Source: Begonia masoniana (Eukaryota; Streptophyta; Magnoliopsida; Cucurbitales; Begoniaceae). Taken from it: a stretch of 64,000 nucleotides of DNA. Position numbers and translations under genes: made by a program. The DNA lies in assembly GCA_022432975.1 (NCBI GenBank), contig CM039506.1, positions 1,070,951 to 1,134,950 on the forward strand, in the 5' to 3' direction. The notes beneath the pieces are model-generated. The model saw only the letters and a list, made by a program, of their open reading frames with translations. It was not told where the DNA came from and searched no databases. The first letter of the stretch is position 1. Every line of letters begins with the position of its first letter. Positions 46,250-57,837 of the stretch are shown one piece after another.

Positions 46250-46730
46250 ATGAAGAAGAGATTTGGCAATTCAACTGCAGCTTCGAAATCAGACAATGTC
46301 CAGTACCCACCTAAGTTTTCCGGATCGAAGCAAGCCAAATTGTCAAAATCTTATGTTTTTTCTACGCCACACAGAGTTTTTGCTTTCTCCTTGATTTTCC
46401 GCATCACGAATGCTTTGATGCTGCAGACCTATTTCAATCCGGATGAACATTGGCAAGCCCTTGAAGTCGCCCACTACATCACATTTGGGTGAATGCTTCA
46501 TGAATTCAAAATGTTGCCTTTATTGGATCTCTATGTTTGCTTTCATACCAGTTGAAACACTTTTAGGTGATTTTGTTAAAGGCTATTTTGTTTTTATTCA
46601 TGAAATCGGCAGGTATGGCCATTTGACATGGGAGTGGAAGAAGGAGATCCGGAGCTACTTACACCCTCTTTTGTTTGCTTTGCTTTACAAAGTTCTAGCC
46701 TTACTTGGCCTTGATAATCCATGGTTTATG
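46250..46730 (+). pseudogene. PIGB: PIG-B exons 1-2, copy E (open but incomplete)
   Basis: Exon 1 (46250-46488) and exon 2 (46613-46730) are both open with correct splice sites. They encode MKKRFGNSTAASKSD through [19 protein letters not shown] and [18 protein letters not shown] to NPWFM. This is the copy closest to the downstream PIG-B exons and the best candidate for the real 5' end. Intron 2 is interrupted by the gag-only element at 46847. The following exon, expected to encode the KAPRLLQ-type segment, was not found, so a full protein cannot be read. Classed as broken on that basis; if the assembly is wrong it may belong to a functional gene. Confidence 0.8.
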
Positions 46731-46846
46731 GTAATTCTTTCAATTTTTTATTATTTACACCCACATAAACTATGTCAAGTTACGAATTTGTTTCAACTTT
46801 TGATTGACTCCAACACTAGAAGTATTTGATGGATATTTTATCAGTC

Positions 46847-47057
46847 TGATACGTCCCAGTATCTTTATTCAAATCAAGAAAACAAAATCTACAAACTAGG
46901 GTTATTTGAGAGACCCAACCTCTCCCTAAACTTCCCACAACTAATTTGATAACCTCTCTATCCCTAACATATTCTATTTATACACCTATTTTACTAACTT
47001 CCCTAACTTCTACTAACTCCTCTAACTCCCATTAACTTCTAATATACTATCCTATCA
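46847..47057 (-). repeat. TR-GAG-like element, left (3') LTR
   Basis: 211 bases, TGATACGTCCCAG ... CTATCA on the plus strand; nearly identical to the right LTR. Confidence 0.93.
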
Positions 47058-47085
47058 TTGCTTCCCCTTAAAACACACCTTGTTC

Positions 47086-47694
47086 TCAAGGTGGAAAAAA
47101 ATGAAAATTGCGCTTTATAACATGGTCTCTAGCTGGAAAACAAGAAATGTCAGACCCGCCACAAGGAATAGCATGATCCAGGCTATTCCAATTGGAGAAC
47201 ACTGAGTATGCGTCTTCATAAATTCCTTCCTTGAAGCTTATCAACGCTGCAAATCCACCAGCTCCTCTCCCAATTTTGGAGATGGCTTTACAACTAGAAA
47301 GCCCATCAACAGAGACCCAAAAAGTAACCCTAGAAAGCTCATCAACCACAAAATCTTTCCCACGTCCACAGTTTCCAGAACAACCACTTCCATGGTTTCC
47401 AGAACAACCTCTTCCACGGTTTCCAGAACTACCTCCCTTCTCCCTCCTGCAATTGCCGACGAAACTCCCTTCCACGTCTCTAATCTTCCCAAGCACTGTT
47501 CTTTCTTTTTCCTCCGCTGTCGCTCTCCTTATTGTCGTTGTTAGTGCTACAAGCTTTCCTTCATCAGCCTCCTCTTTTTCCGCCACCGTCTTTTTTCTCG
47601 TCGTAGCTATTCTTCCAGTGAAGGTTTCTGTCCAGTTTCCTCCTCTGCATGTTTTTAAGAAATCCAGCCTACAAAATAAACCCAAAAAGCCCAT
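47086..47694 (-). CDS. Second open frame of the gag-only element, function unknown
   Basis: A 202-codon frame starting MGFLGLFCRLDF, with a Gly/Cys-rich middle made of GRGCSGN-type repeats and ending KRNFHFFPP. It is not a recognised Pol domain. In a neighbouring frame the last codons before the LTR read HLENKVCFKG, the kind of tail gypsy polyproteins have at the polypurine tract. The 3' end may therefore be the remnant of a deleted Pol. The low-complexity centre argues for caution. An overlapping plus-strand frame (47231-47947) is its shadow. Confidence 0.35.
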   Translation of the reverse strand: MGFLGLFCRLDFLKTCRGGNWTETFTGRIATTRKKTVAEKEEADEGKLVALTTTIRRATAEEKERTVLGKIRDVEGSFVGNCRREKGGSSGNRGRGCSGNHGSGCSGNCGRGKDFVVDELSRVTFWVSVDGLSSCKAISKIGRGAGGFAALISFKEGIYEDAYSVFSNWNSLDHAIPCGGSDISCFPARDHVIKRNFHFFPP

Positions 47695-48109
47695 TATTCA
47701 CAAAAGCTGTCCAAATTCCAGCCTTACCCCTCAGCTTCATTCCCAGTTGCTCCCTCTCCCACCCGCAGTAGTCTTCCTCCAACCTGATAGTATCTGGAGT
47801 TTTGATCTGGCACTGCTTCTTTCTCTCGCCCACTGTCATGGGTTTCTTTTTCACTCCTCTTCCCTTGGCCACCATTTTCGTACGCTCTGGAGTCATTACC
47901 TGTATCAGCTTCTTGGTGTTCATTCCTCTGTGAGACTTTATCGTTGATACGTCTTTTTTTCTCGTCGGATTTTTGTCGGAATGAGAGGCCGTCTGTTTCT
48001 TATGATCTCTTTTTGCCGATCTGAGTTTCTCTGTCGAAGAAAGCTTGAGGGAGTTCCTGACCTTCGGACGCCTCTCGAATTTTACAAGCTTTTTTAACTC
48101 GCTCGACAA
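47669..48109 (-). CDS. Basic open frame downstream of gag in the TR-GAG-like element
   Basis: 146 codons, very rich in Lys and Arg (MSSELKKLVKFERRPKVR...). It lies in a different frame just after the Gag stop, separated by about 33 bases, and overlaps the start of the next frame slightly. It could be the basic C-terminal part of Gag displaced by a frameshift, or non-coding. No domain recognised. Confidence 0.3.
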   Translation of the reverse strand: MSSELKKLVKFERRPKVRNSLKLSSTEKLRSAKRDHKKQTASHSDKNPTRKKDVSTIKSHRGMNTKKLIQVMTPERTKMVAKGRGVKKKPMTVGERKKQCQIKTPDTIRLEEDYCGWEREQLGMKLRGKAGIWTAFVNNGLFGFIL

Positions 48110-48142
48110 GAATTTCTTGAGATCCTCATCTCCTATATTCCT

Positions 48143-48820
48143 CTACACCATTTTTTTAACTAATGTTTCTTCTTCTTCCGAAAACACAGCCACCTCCTTT
48201 TCTTCGCCATCTTCTACCGGCAAAAATTCCGACTCGTCAAGCAAAAATTGTTTGTTAACCCGATGCTTCTCTTCCATCGTATCTCCAAAAAACTGCTCTC
48301 CTTCCACCGATTCTTCTTGCTTCAGCGTCAACAATCTATCGCGGTTTGATCCTTCCTTCATCAACCGAAATCTTTCTGTCAAGAATTGTTTCAGTTCTGT
48401 CCAAGTCTGAAACGGCCGATTCCTGTTTTCCCACTGGAACCATGACAGCGCCGGACCTTCGAAACAAATAGTTGCTGCTTCGTTTTTTTCCTCCTCTGCC
48501 AGCCGATTGATAGAAAAGTAACGTTCAGCTTTAAACATCCATCCTTCTACTTCCTCTCCAACAAAAATTGGCAGCTCTAGTTTCCTTGGTATGTAATCTC
48601 TATTCGTAATCATTACATCACTCCCATTCTTCGTAGGACATTTCTCTTCAGTTGATTCCGTAGAGTTTTCCTGCCTTGGACTACTCCTTTTCTCTGTTAT
48701 CGCAATCAGCTTTGATAATTGTTCCTGCATTAACAGCAACGTCTTCTCCATTGCCGAAAGCCTTCCCAATTTCTGTATCTCCTCTTTCACCTCCGATAAT
48801 TCCCTCTGCCAATCGCCCAT
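48143..48820 (-). CDS. Gag protein of the TR-GAG-like element
   Basis: 225 residues from MGDWQRELSEVKEEIQKL. An N-terminal coiled-coil-like heptad stretch (about 1-45) is followed by LELPIFVGEEVEGWMFKAER and GPALSWFQWENR...F.TW.ELKQFLTERF, the retrotransposon Gag core (about 80-165). There is an acidic tail and no CCHC knuckle. The ATG lies 36 bases inside the LTR, just after the PBS, as usual for the first frame. The protein would form the particle in which the element RNA is packaged, with enzymes supplied in trans. Confidence 0.85.
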   Translation of the reverse strand: MGDWQRELSEVKEEIQKLGRLSAMEKTLLLMQEQLSKLIAITEKRSSPRQENSTESTEEKCPTKNGSDVMITNRDYIPRKLELPIFVGEEVEGWMFKAERYFSINRLAEEEKNEAATICFEGPALSWFQWENRNRPFQTWTELKQFLTERFRLMKEGSNRDRLLTLKQEESVEGEQFFGDTMEEKHRVNKQFLLDESEFLPVEDGEEKEVAVFSEEEETLVKKMV

Positions 48821-48855
48821 TGTCCCTCAAGAACGAACGTGCTCTGATACCAAAT

Positions 48856-49065
48856 TGATACGTCCCAGTATCTTTATTCAAATCAAGAAAACAAAATCTA
48901 CAAACTAGGGTTATTTGAGAGACCCAACCTCTCCCTAAACTTCCCACAACTAATTTGATAACCTCTCTATCCCTAACATATCTATTTATACACCTATTTT
49001 ACTAACTTCCCTAACTTCTACTAACTCCTCTAACTCCCATTAACTTCTAATATACTATCCTATCA
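48856..49065 (-). repeat. TR-GAG-like element, right (5') LTR
   Basis: 210 bases, matching the left LTR apart from single-base differences. It is followed by the duplicated CAGTC. Confidence 0.93.
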
Positions 49066-49070
49066 CAGTC

Positions 49071-49637
49071 ACACTCTTTTATCCTTTCTTTCATTGGAAG
49101 CTTTCATGGGTACCTTCTGAATCTAATTTTGTTGTATAGGAGCAATAACATACCTTGTTTAAATTTCGTTTTTTGTGTACCTGTGGTCATCATGATCATG
49201 AGTGTTTGACAATTTGCACTTGCAACAGTTCATGAAACTTGGTAAAAAATAGTTAGAGAGTTTTGATCTTTTTAATTATTTGCATACATGAATTCATATA
49301 ATATGCTATTGTGTTATTCTTTTCATATGATTTATAGCATATCTTGCACGTAACAATATTAGAGCGTTTGGTTTTCTATGTTTCTATTTACATTCTCTTT
49401 TTGTTAAAAAAATTAAGTCATGATCTTACAAGTTATATACAATTTTTGGCTGCTAGAGACCTACATATCATCTTACCTGTGGGTTTTTTTTTCAATATTT
49501 GAACTAATGTTGTTTTTTTTTTTTTTTTTTTTTTTGCTTAAATTGTACTCTTTCAAACAGTTTGGAAGAATTTTAATGGAAGTCAATGTTTTTAGAATGT
49601 ATAAAATATTACATTGGTGTACTTAACCCTATGTAAG
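49071..49637 (+). other. PIG-B intronic sequence
   Basis: AT-rich intron-like DNA with T runs (23 T near 49513). A segment around 49536-49640 (GCTTAAATTGTACTCTTTC onward) recurs at about 49883 and 50803 as part of tandem repeats. No exon was identified with confidence. Confidence 0.5.
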
Positions 49638-49707
49638 TTATTTTCCCAATTCACAAACTGGTTTATGTTTTTCTGCATAAACCGTACTCTGTCAAATAGC
49701 TTAGAGA
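49638..49707 (+). pseudogene. PIGB: PIG-B middle exon, 5' fragment
   Basis: Encodes LFSQFTNWFMFFCINRTLSN and then diverges after AGCTTAGAGA. A second, weaker fragment (CTATTTTCCCAATTCACAAG) lies at about 49803. These are truncated copies of the exon that is complete at 49986 and 50906. Confidence 0.8.
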
Positions 49708-49985
49708 GTCTTTCGATGAGGATAATGCAAAGTCAATTTTATTAGAATGTAGAAAATATACATCGTGAGTTATGTGAATTCTGGTTTCTTAACTCTATGT
49801 CTGCTATTTTCCCAATTCACAAGCCGGTGTATGCTTTAGAGAAATTTTAATTTAAAGTCACAACCTGAAGTTTTTTTTTTTTGCTTAAATTGTACTCTTT
49901 CAAACAGTTTGGAAGAATTTTAATGGGAAGTCAATGTTTTTAGAATGTATAAAATATTACATTGGTGTACTTAACCCTATGTAAG

Positions 49986-50272
49986 TTATTTTCCCAATTC
50001 ACAAACTGGTTTATGTTTTTCTGCATAAACCGTACTCTGTCAAATAGCTTAGAGACGGTTCTTTCACTTGTGGGATTATACTACTGGTCTTGTATGAGAG
50101 CATCTTCAAAAAACTCATATGATATTTCAAGGAAGTTGGGTTTGTTCGTAGCAGCTTTAGCTTGAGCTCTTCGGCCAACTAGTGCCATCGCATGGCTTTA
50201 TGTGGGGCTTTTCGAGCTATTTGTGACCCGTGACCGTCTAACATATATTTTTCTGGAGGTTGTTCCTATTGG
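49986..50272 (+). pseudogene. PIGB: PIG-B middle exon, copy 1 (nonsense mutation)
   Basis: Flanked by an AG acceptor and a GT donor. It encodes LFSQFTNWFMFFCINRTLSN, then ETVLSLVGLYYW and ISRKLGLFVAALA. A TGA at 50163-50165 replaces the Cys codon found in copies 2 and 3. Beyond the stop the frame remains open through RPTSAIAWLYVGLFELF to FLEVVPIG. RPTSAI.WLYVG and FLEVVP.G are typical of the multi-membrane core of PIG-B/GT22 enzymes. Confidence 0.88.
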
Positions 50273-50905
50273 GTATGTGTTTCTACATTTTTCATTTCAT
50301 AAGCTCAAGCATTTGATGTATTTATGCACAATAGTTGATTCTCCCTTCATTTTCGTGTTTTAATTGATGCAATACATGGTTGTGGTTGAAGCTCATAAAC
50401 CTGGTGATCTTTTTATATTTTATTCGTTTTATCTTATCAATTTGATTTTATTTGTTTTATCTTTTTAAATTTTTCTTAGAGGTTTGATTTATCTTATTAG
50501 ATATTTACTTTATCTTATTAAAAAAATTTATTTATAACTTGAGCTCTATTTAAAAAATTGTAATTAATATTAAAAAACTGACTTTTGATAATTAATTTAA
50601 ATTATCTGTAGTTTGATAATTATTTCTCCGTTATTATTTTATTTTTTTGTTTCTATGTCAAAAGAAATCTTCTGTTGCATCCACCAATACTCTATATTCT
50701 TGTGTTTGAGACTATCGACATGGCGGTCAATTTGATTCATTGTGTAATATGATAGCTCTAAGGTGAAATGGTAGTTTATCTTGTTTTTTTTTTTTTTTTT
50801 TTGCTTAAATTGTACTCTTTCAAACAGTTTGGAAGAATTTTAATGGGAAGTCAATGTTTTTAGAATGTATAAAATATTACATTGGTGTACTTAACCCTAT
50901 GTAAG

Positions 50906-51192
50906 TTATTTTCCCAATTCACAAACTGGTTTATGTTTTTCTGCATAAACCGTACTCTGTCAAATAGCTTAGAGACGGTTCTTTCACTTGTGGGATTATA
51001 CTACTGGCCTTGTATGAGAGCATCTTCAAAAAACTCATATGATATTTCAAGGAAGTTGGGTTTGTTCGTAGCAGCTTTAGCTTGTGCTCTTCGGCCAACT
51101 AGTGCCATCGCATGGCTTTATGTGGGGCTTTTCGAGCTATTTGTGACCCGTGACCGTCTAACATATATTTTTCTGGAGGTTGTTCCTATTGG
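50906..51192 (+). pseudogene. PIGB: PIG-B middle exon, copy 2 (open)
   Basis: Same exon as copy 1, but Cys is retained (AALACALRPTSAIAWLYVG) and the whole 96-codon exon is open, with AG and GT splice sites. It is 920 bases downstream of copy 1. It is the best candidate for the functional exon if the gene is real. It is classed as broken only because neighbouring exons are missing here. Confidence 0.82.
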
Positions 51193-51313
51193 GTATGTGT
51201 TTCTACATTTTTCATTTCATAAGCTCAAGCATTTGATGTATTTATGCACAATAGTTGATTCTCCCTTCATTTTCGTGTTTTAATTGATGCAATACATGGT
51301 TGTGGTTGAAGCT

Positions 51314-51562
51314 CATAAACCGTACTCTGTCAAATAGCTTAGAGACGGTTCTTTCACTTGTGGGATTATACTACTGGCCTTGTATGAGAGCATCTTCAAA
51401 AAACTCATATGATATTTCAAGGAAGTTGGGTTTGTTCGTAGCAGCTTTAGCTTGTGCTCTTCGGCCAACTAGTGCCATCGCATGGCTTTATGTGGGGCTT
51501 TTCGAGCTATTTGTGACCCGTGACCGTCTAACATATATTTTTCTGGAGGTTGTTCCTATTGG
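51314..51562 (+). pseudogene. PIGB: PIG-B middle exon, copy 3 (lacks its start)
   Basis: Begins within the exon at CATAAACCGTACTCTG, fused to the intron sequence GAAGCT, and then is identical to copy 2 through FLEVVPIG and the donor. It is offset 370 bases from copy 2. It has no acceptor of its own, so it could not be spliced normally. Confidence 0.88.
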
Positions 51563-51683
51563 GTATGTGTTTCTACATTTTTCATTTCATAAGCTCAAGC
51601 ATTTGATGTATTTATGCACAATAGTTGATTCTCCCTTCATTTTCGTGTTTTAATTGATGCAATACATGGTTGTGGTTGAAGCT

Positions 51684-51805
51684 CATAAACCGTACTCTGT
51701 CAAATAGCTTAGAGACGGTTCTTTCACTTGTGGGATTATACTACTGGCCTTGTATGAGAGCATCTTCAAAAAACTCATATGATATTTCAAGGAAGTTGGG
51801 TTTGT
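51684..51805 (+). pseudogene. PIGB: PIG-B middle exon, copy 4 (truncated both ends)
   Basis: Another 370-base step; identical to copy 3 until GGAAGTTGGGTTTGT. There it switches to GTAATATGATAGCTC, the intron sequence also found at 50748, and then enters the T tract. Confidence 0.88.
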
Positions 51806-51844
51806 GTAATATGATAGCTCTAAGGTGAAATGGTAGTTTATCTT

Positions 51845-53794
<1,950 letters not shown>

Positions 53795-53923
53795 CGAATA
53801 GTACAAAATATAAATGAGGGCCTATCCAATGCTCAAAATGATTTGATAAATTGTTTAGGAAGGGTTGATATTATATTCCTTTTATGTTTTCTATCAAAAT
53901 TCTCATATTTTATTTATTAATCT
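53795..53923. other. Short spacer before solo LTR
   Basis: AT-rich DNA with no recognised exon. If it is PIG-B intron, it belongs to the one containing the solo LTR, since its last five bases (AATCT) are the target-site duplication. Confidence 0.4.
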
Positions 53924-55916
53924 TGTAACACCCGACTTTAATTAAAATTTAAAATAACAGATAATCTATTAAGTATAATCGATGAATGAAATTTTAGTAT
54001 AATGTAGGTTAGGTTGAAGAATGAGTAAGTAAGGGCATAAGGGTAATTGGCAAATTTGAAAGTGGATAAGGTATTTAAGGCAAAAAGTTTAGAGTAGCCG
54101 CCACCACTACTCATTTTCTTTTCCCTTTCGGTCTTCAGTTCGAACGGCAGAAATCTCTAGGCGATTCTCCTGCCCGATTCTCCTTCAACCTAGGTAAGCC
54201 CTCCTTGTTTTCTTGCGATTTTAGTAGTTAGATAGCTGAGGGAGTACAATGTGAGGAGTTTCGAGGAATGTTGTGATTTAGAGTAGGTTCGGGCTGAGCG
54301 ACTATTGAGAATACCCGAGTTGTGGGGTTTCAAATTTTGTTCCTCAACTCCTGTATTGATTCTGTGAATTTTAGTGAAAGTTTGATATAGTACTATTATG
54401 ATTTTAGGTGAGCGAGTCTTCTGAATACATTTAGCCGAGCGATTTCCAGGGATCCAGGTAAGTAGAGTTTGGTTTGTGTCTTCGGGCCTACATCACAAAA
54501 CAGTAGGATTTATGTAGTTTTGTATTTTAGTTTTACCCGTTGTCATGCATCATGTTTTTGAAAGATTACGAAATAATTTACTGAACGCATGGTAAGTGTG
54601 AGCAGGATGATCAGACAACTGTTAAGAGGGGAGTAATCCGCCCCTTAATTGAGATCCGAGGATTGAGGTTTTGGGAAAAGTGATCCACTTCCCAATCCTA
54701 CAGGGGGATCAGACCCTTAACTGTTAAGGGAATTAATCCGCCCCTTAATTGAGATCAGAGGATGTATGCTTTGGGGAATGACTGATCCACTTTCCCATCG
54801 TACAGAGGGATCAACAGAGAACGAATTTGAATACAACTGAGATGAGAAAGTAGAGACCGCATGTTTAGGGAAATTATTGCTTCATTGATCCATTTCATTC
54901 ATCGCTCTACTTGCTTAGCATTAGGCTAATAGATGAGTTTTGTGATGTAGGTGAAGAAGTTACTGAAGGTATGTTTACCGACCAACATGAGGAATAGGCT
55001 GGTTGGAGGAGCATTTTCAGGCATCGTTTGGTCATCTGTTGAGGCGGTTTAATCCATGGCTGCATGTGTTGAGTTGAGGGTAACTAGGTCAGTATAGATG
55101 TTTTACTGAAAATTTTATGACAATAGTGGTTTCAAAGCTTGAAAACATTTTTGAGAATCTTCTGATATTGTATTCTGTTGGATTTTGAAAACATGTTTTT
55201 ACTGAATTTGGGAAGGGCATGATTGTTTGTTTCTGGATGTTTATTTTGTCGTTCTGCATATCGGAAGGATGCCTTCAGTAAGTCGTTGGATAGGAGAGAG
55301 ACATCCGGCTGACAGTCATCGGCAGGACGCAAGTCGCCAAACCTGTAGTTTTGCTATCGACAGTATGTAGTGTATATTTAATCTTATCGGAAGGAGTCGT
55401 AATGTCGTTGTCGGTAGATGTCGCGTGCTTGTCTATCGGCAGATGGAAATCTATCGGTAGATGAAGTTATGGTTGACTCCATCGGCAGATGAAGTTATGT
55501 TGACTTCACGGCAAATGTAGTTGTGTTGGCTTGTCGGTAGATGGTGGTGCGTTGTTTGTACGCGTCATCGTAGAAACCTCCTATTCCTATTTCTTCTCTT
55601 CTTCCGTTGACTTTGTCGTCGGCAGATGTGTTCGACTTCGGCAACTTCACGGGCATTCCGCGTTTTTTTTTAAAGCCTTACGTCTTTTGACCAATTACTC
55701 TTAACACTTCCAACAGTCATTTTAAAATGTTTTCACAGGTTACTTAGCTTCATTGATGTTCAATTGATTTTCCGCTGCAAGTTTTAAAATGTATTTAGTT
55801 TTAGAATAAGCCAAATTTTGGCTGTCGAGTGAAATTTTAAATTTAGCATCAAGACGTCATGGTTCGGTTCAGCGTTATGAGTAGCAAACCGGGTTCAGAT
55901 AACTCGGGGCGTTACA
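53924..55916 (+). mobile_element. Solo LTR, element 2-related
   Basis: 1993 bases, TGTAACACCCGAC ... GGGGCGTTACA, flanked by perfect AATCT duplications (53919-53923 and 55917-55921) with no internal region. It shares most of its 3' two-thirds with the element 2 LTR, including the CATCGGCAGATG units (55430-55560). The 5' third differs. Donor-like CAG/GTAAGTAG at 54455-54465, TTCGGGCCTACA at 54481, and acceptor-like GATGTAG/GTGA at 54944-54954. It arose by recombination between the two LTRs of a full element. Confidence 0.93.
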
Positions 55917-55952
55917 AATCTCAATGGAATTAACAGTTAGCCCAATATGCAG

Positions 55953-56104
55953 AGAGGGACTGAGGATGTAATGAGCCATCTCGCAAAAGAAGCCGCAGAC
56001 GACAAAGTGAAAAGCATTCTCTTCTTAATGCCTTGTCATGCAACGCCTTATTACTCCGCTCTTCACCGCAATGTACCGATGCAGTTTTTGGACTGCTCTC
56101 CGAG
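55953..56104 (+). pseudogene. PIGB: PIG-B late exon
   Basis: Acceptor TATGCAG at 55946-55952 and donor GTTAGA at 56105. The exon encodes RGTEDVMSHLAKEAADDKVK, then SILFLMPCHATPYYSALHRN and MQFLDCSP. LFLMPCH.TP.YS..H and FLDC.P are hallmarks of the C-terminal lumenal region of PIG-B. It is open, but no exon between FLEVVPIG and this one, and none after it, is present; the T tract at 56154 follows within 50 bases. Together with the upstream copies it shows that one PIG-B locus on the + strand spans the window in pieces. Confidence 0.88.
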
Positions 56105-56150
56105 GTTAGAATTGACGGTTTTTCTTTGCAGTCTCTCTCAACATTTCCAT

Positions 56151-57784
<1,634 letters not shown>

Positions 57785-57837
57785 TATATGTGCATAATGA
57801 GATTAAATATGGCCCCAGTTGAATGATGAGGCAGAGG

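Larger units (their letters stand above)
46847..49065 (-). mobile_element. Gag-only non-autonomous LTR retrotransposon (TR-GAG-like)
   Basis: A 2.2-kb minus-strand element with LTRs at 46847-47057 and 48856-49065 and perfect 5-bp target-site duplications CAGTC (46842-46846 and 49066-49070). On the minus strand the PBS TGGTATCAGAGC lies next to the right LTR, and AAGGGGAAGCAA precedes the left LTR as polypurine tract. It encodes Gag but no protease, reverse transcriptase or integrase. It must be moved by an autonomous gypsy partner. It sits in a PIG-B intron in antisense orientation. Confidence 0.93.

Noticed and set aside
47231..47947. 238-codon plus-strand frame
   Set aside because: It is antisense to the gag-only element's own frames and is Ser/Pro/Leu-rich, as expected for a shadow of a Lys/Glu/Gly-rich strand.
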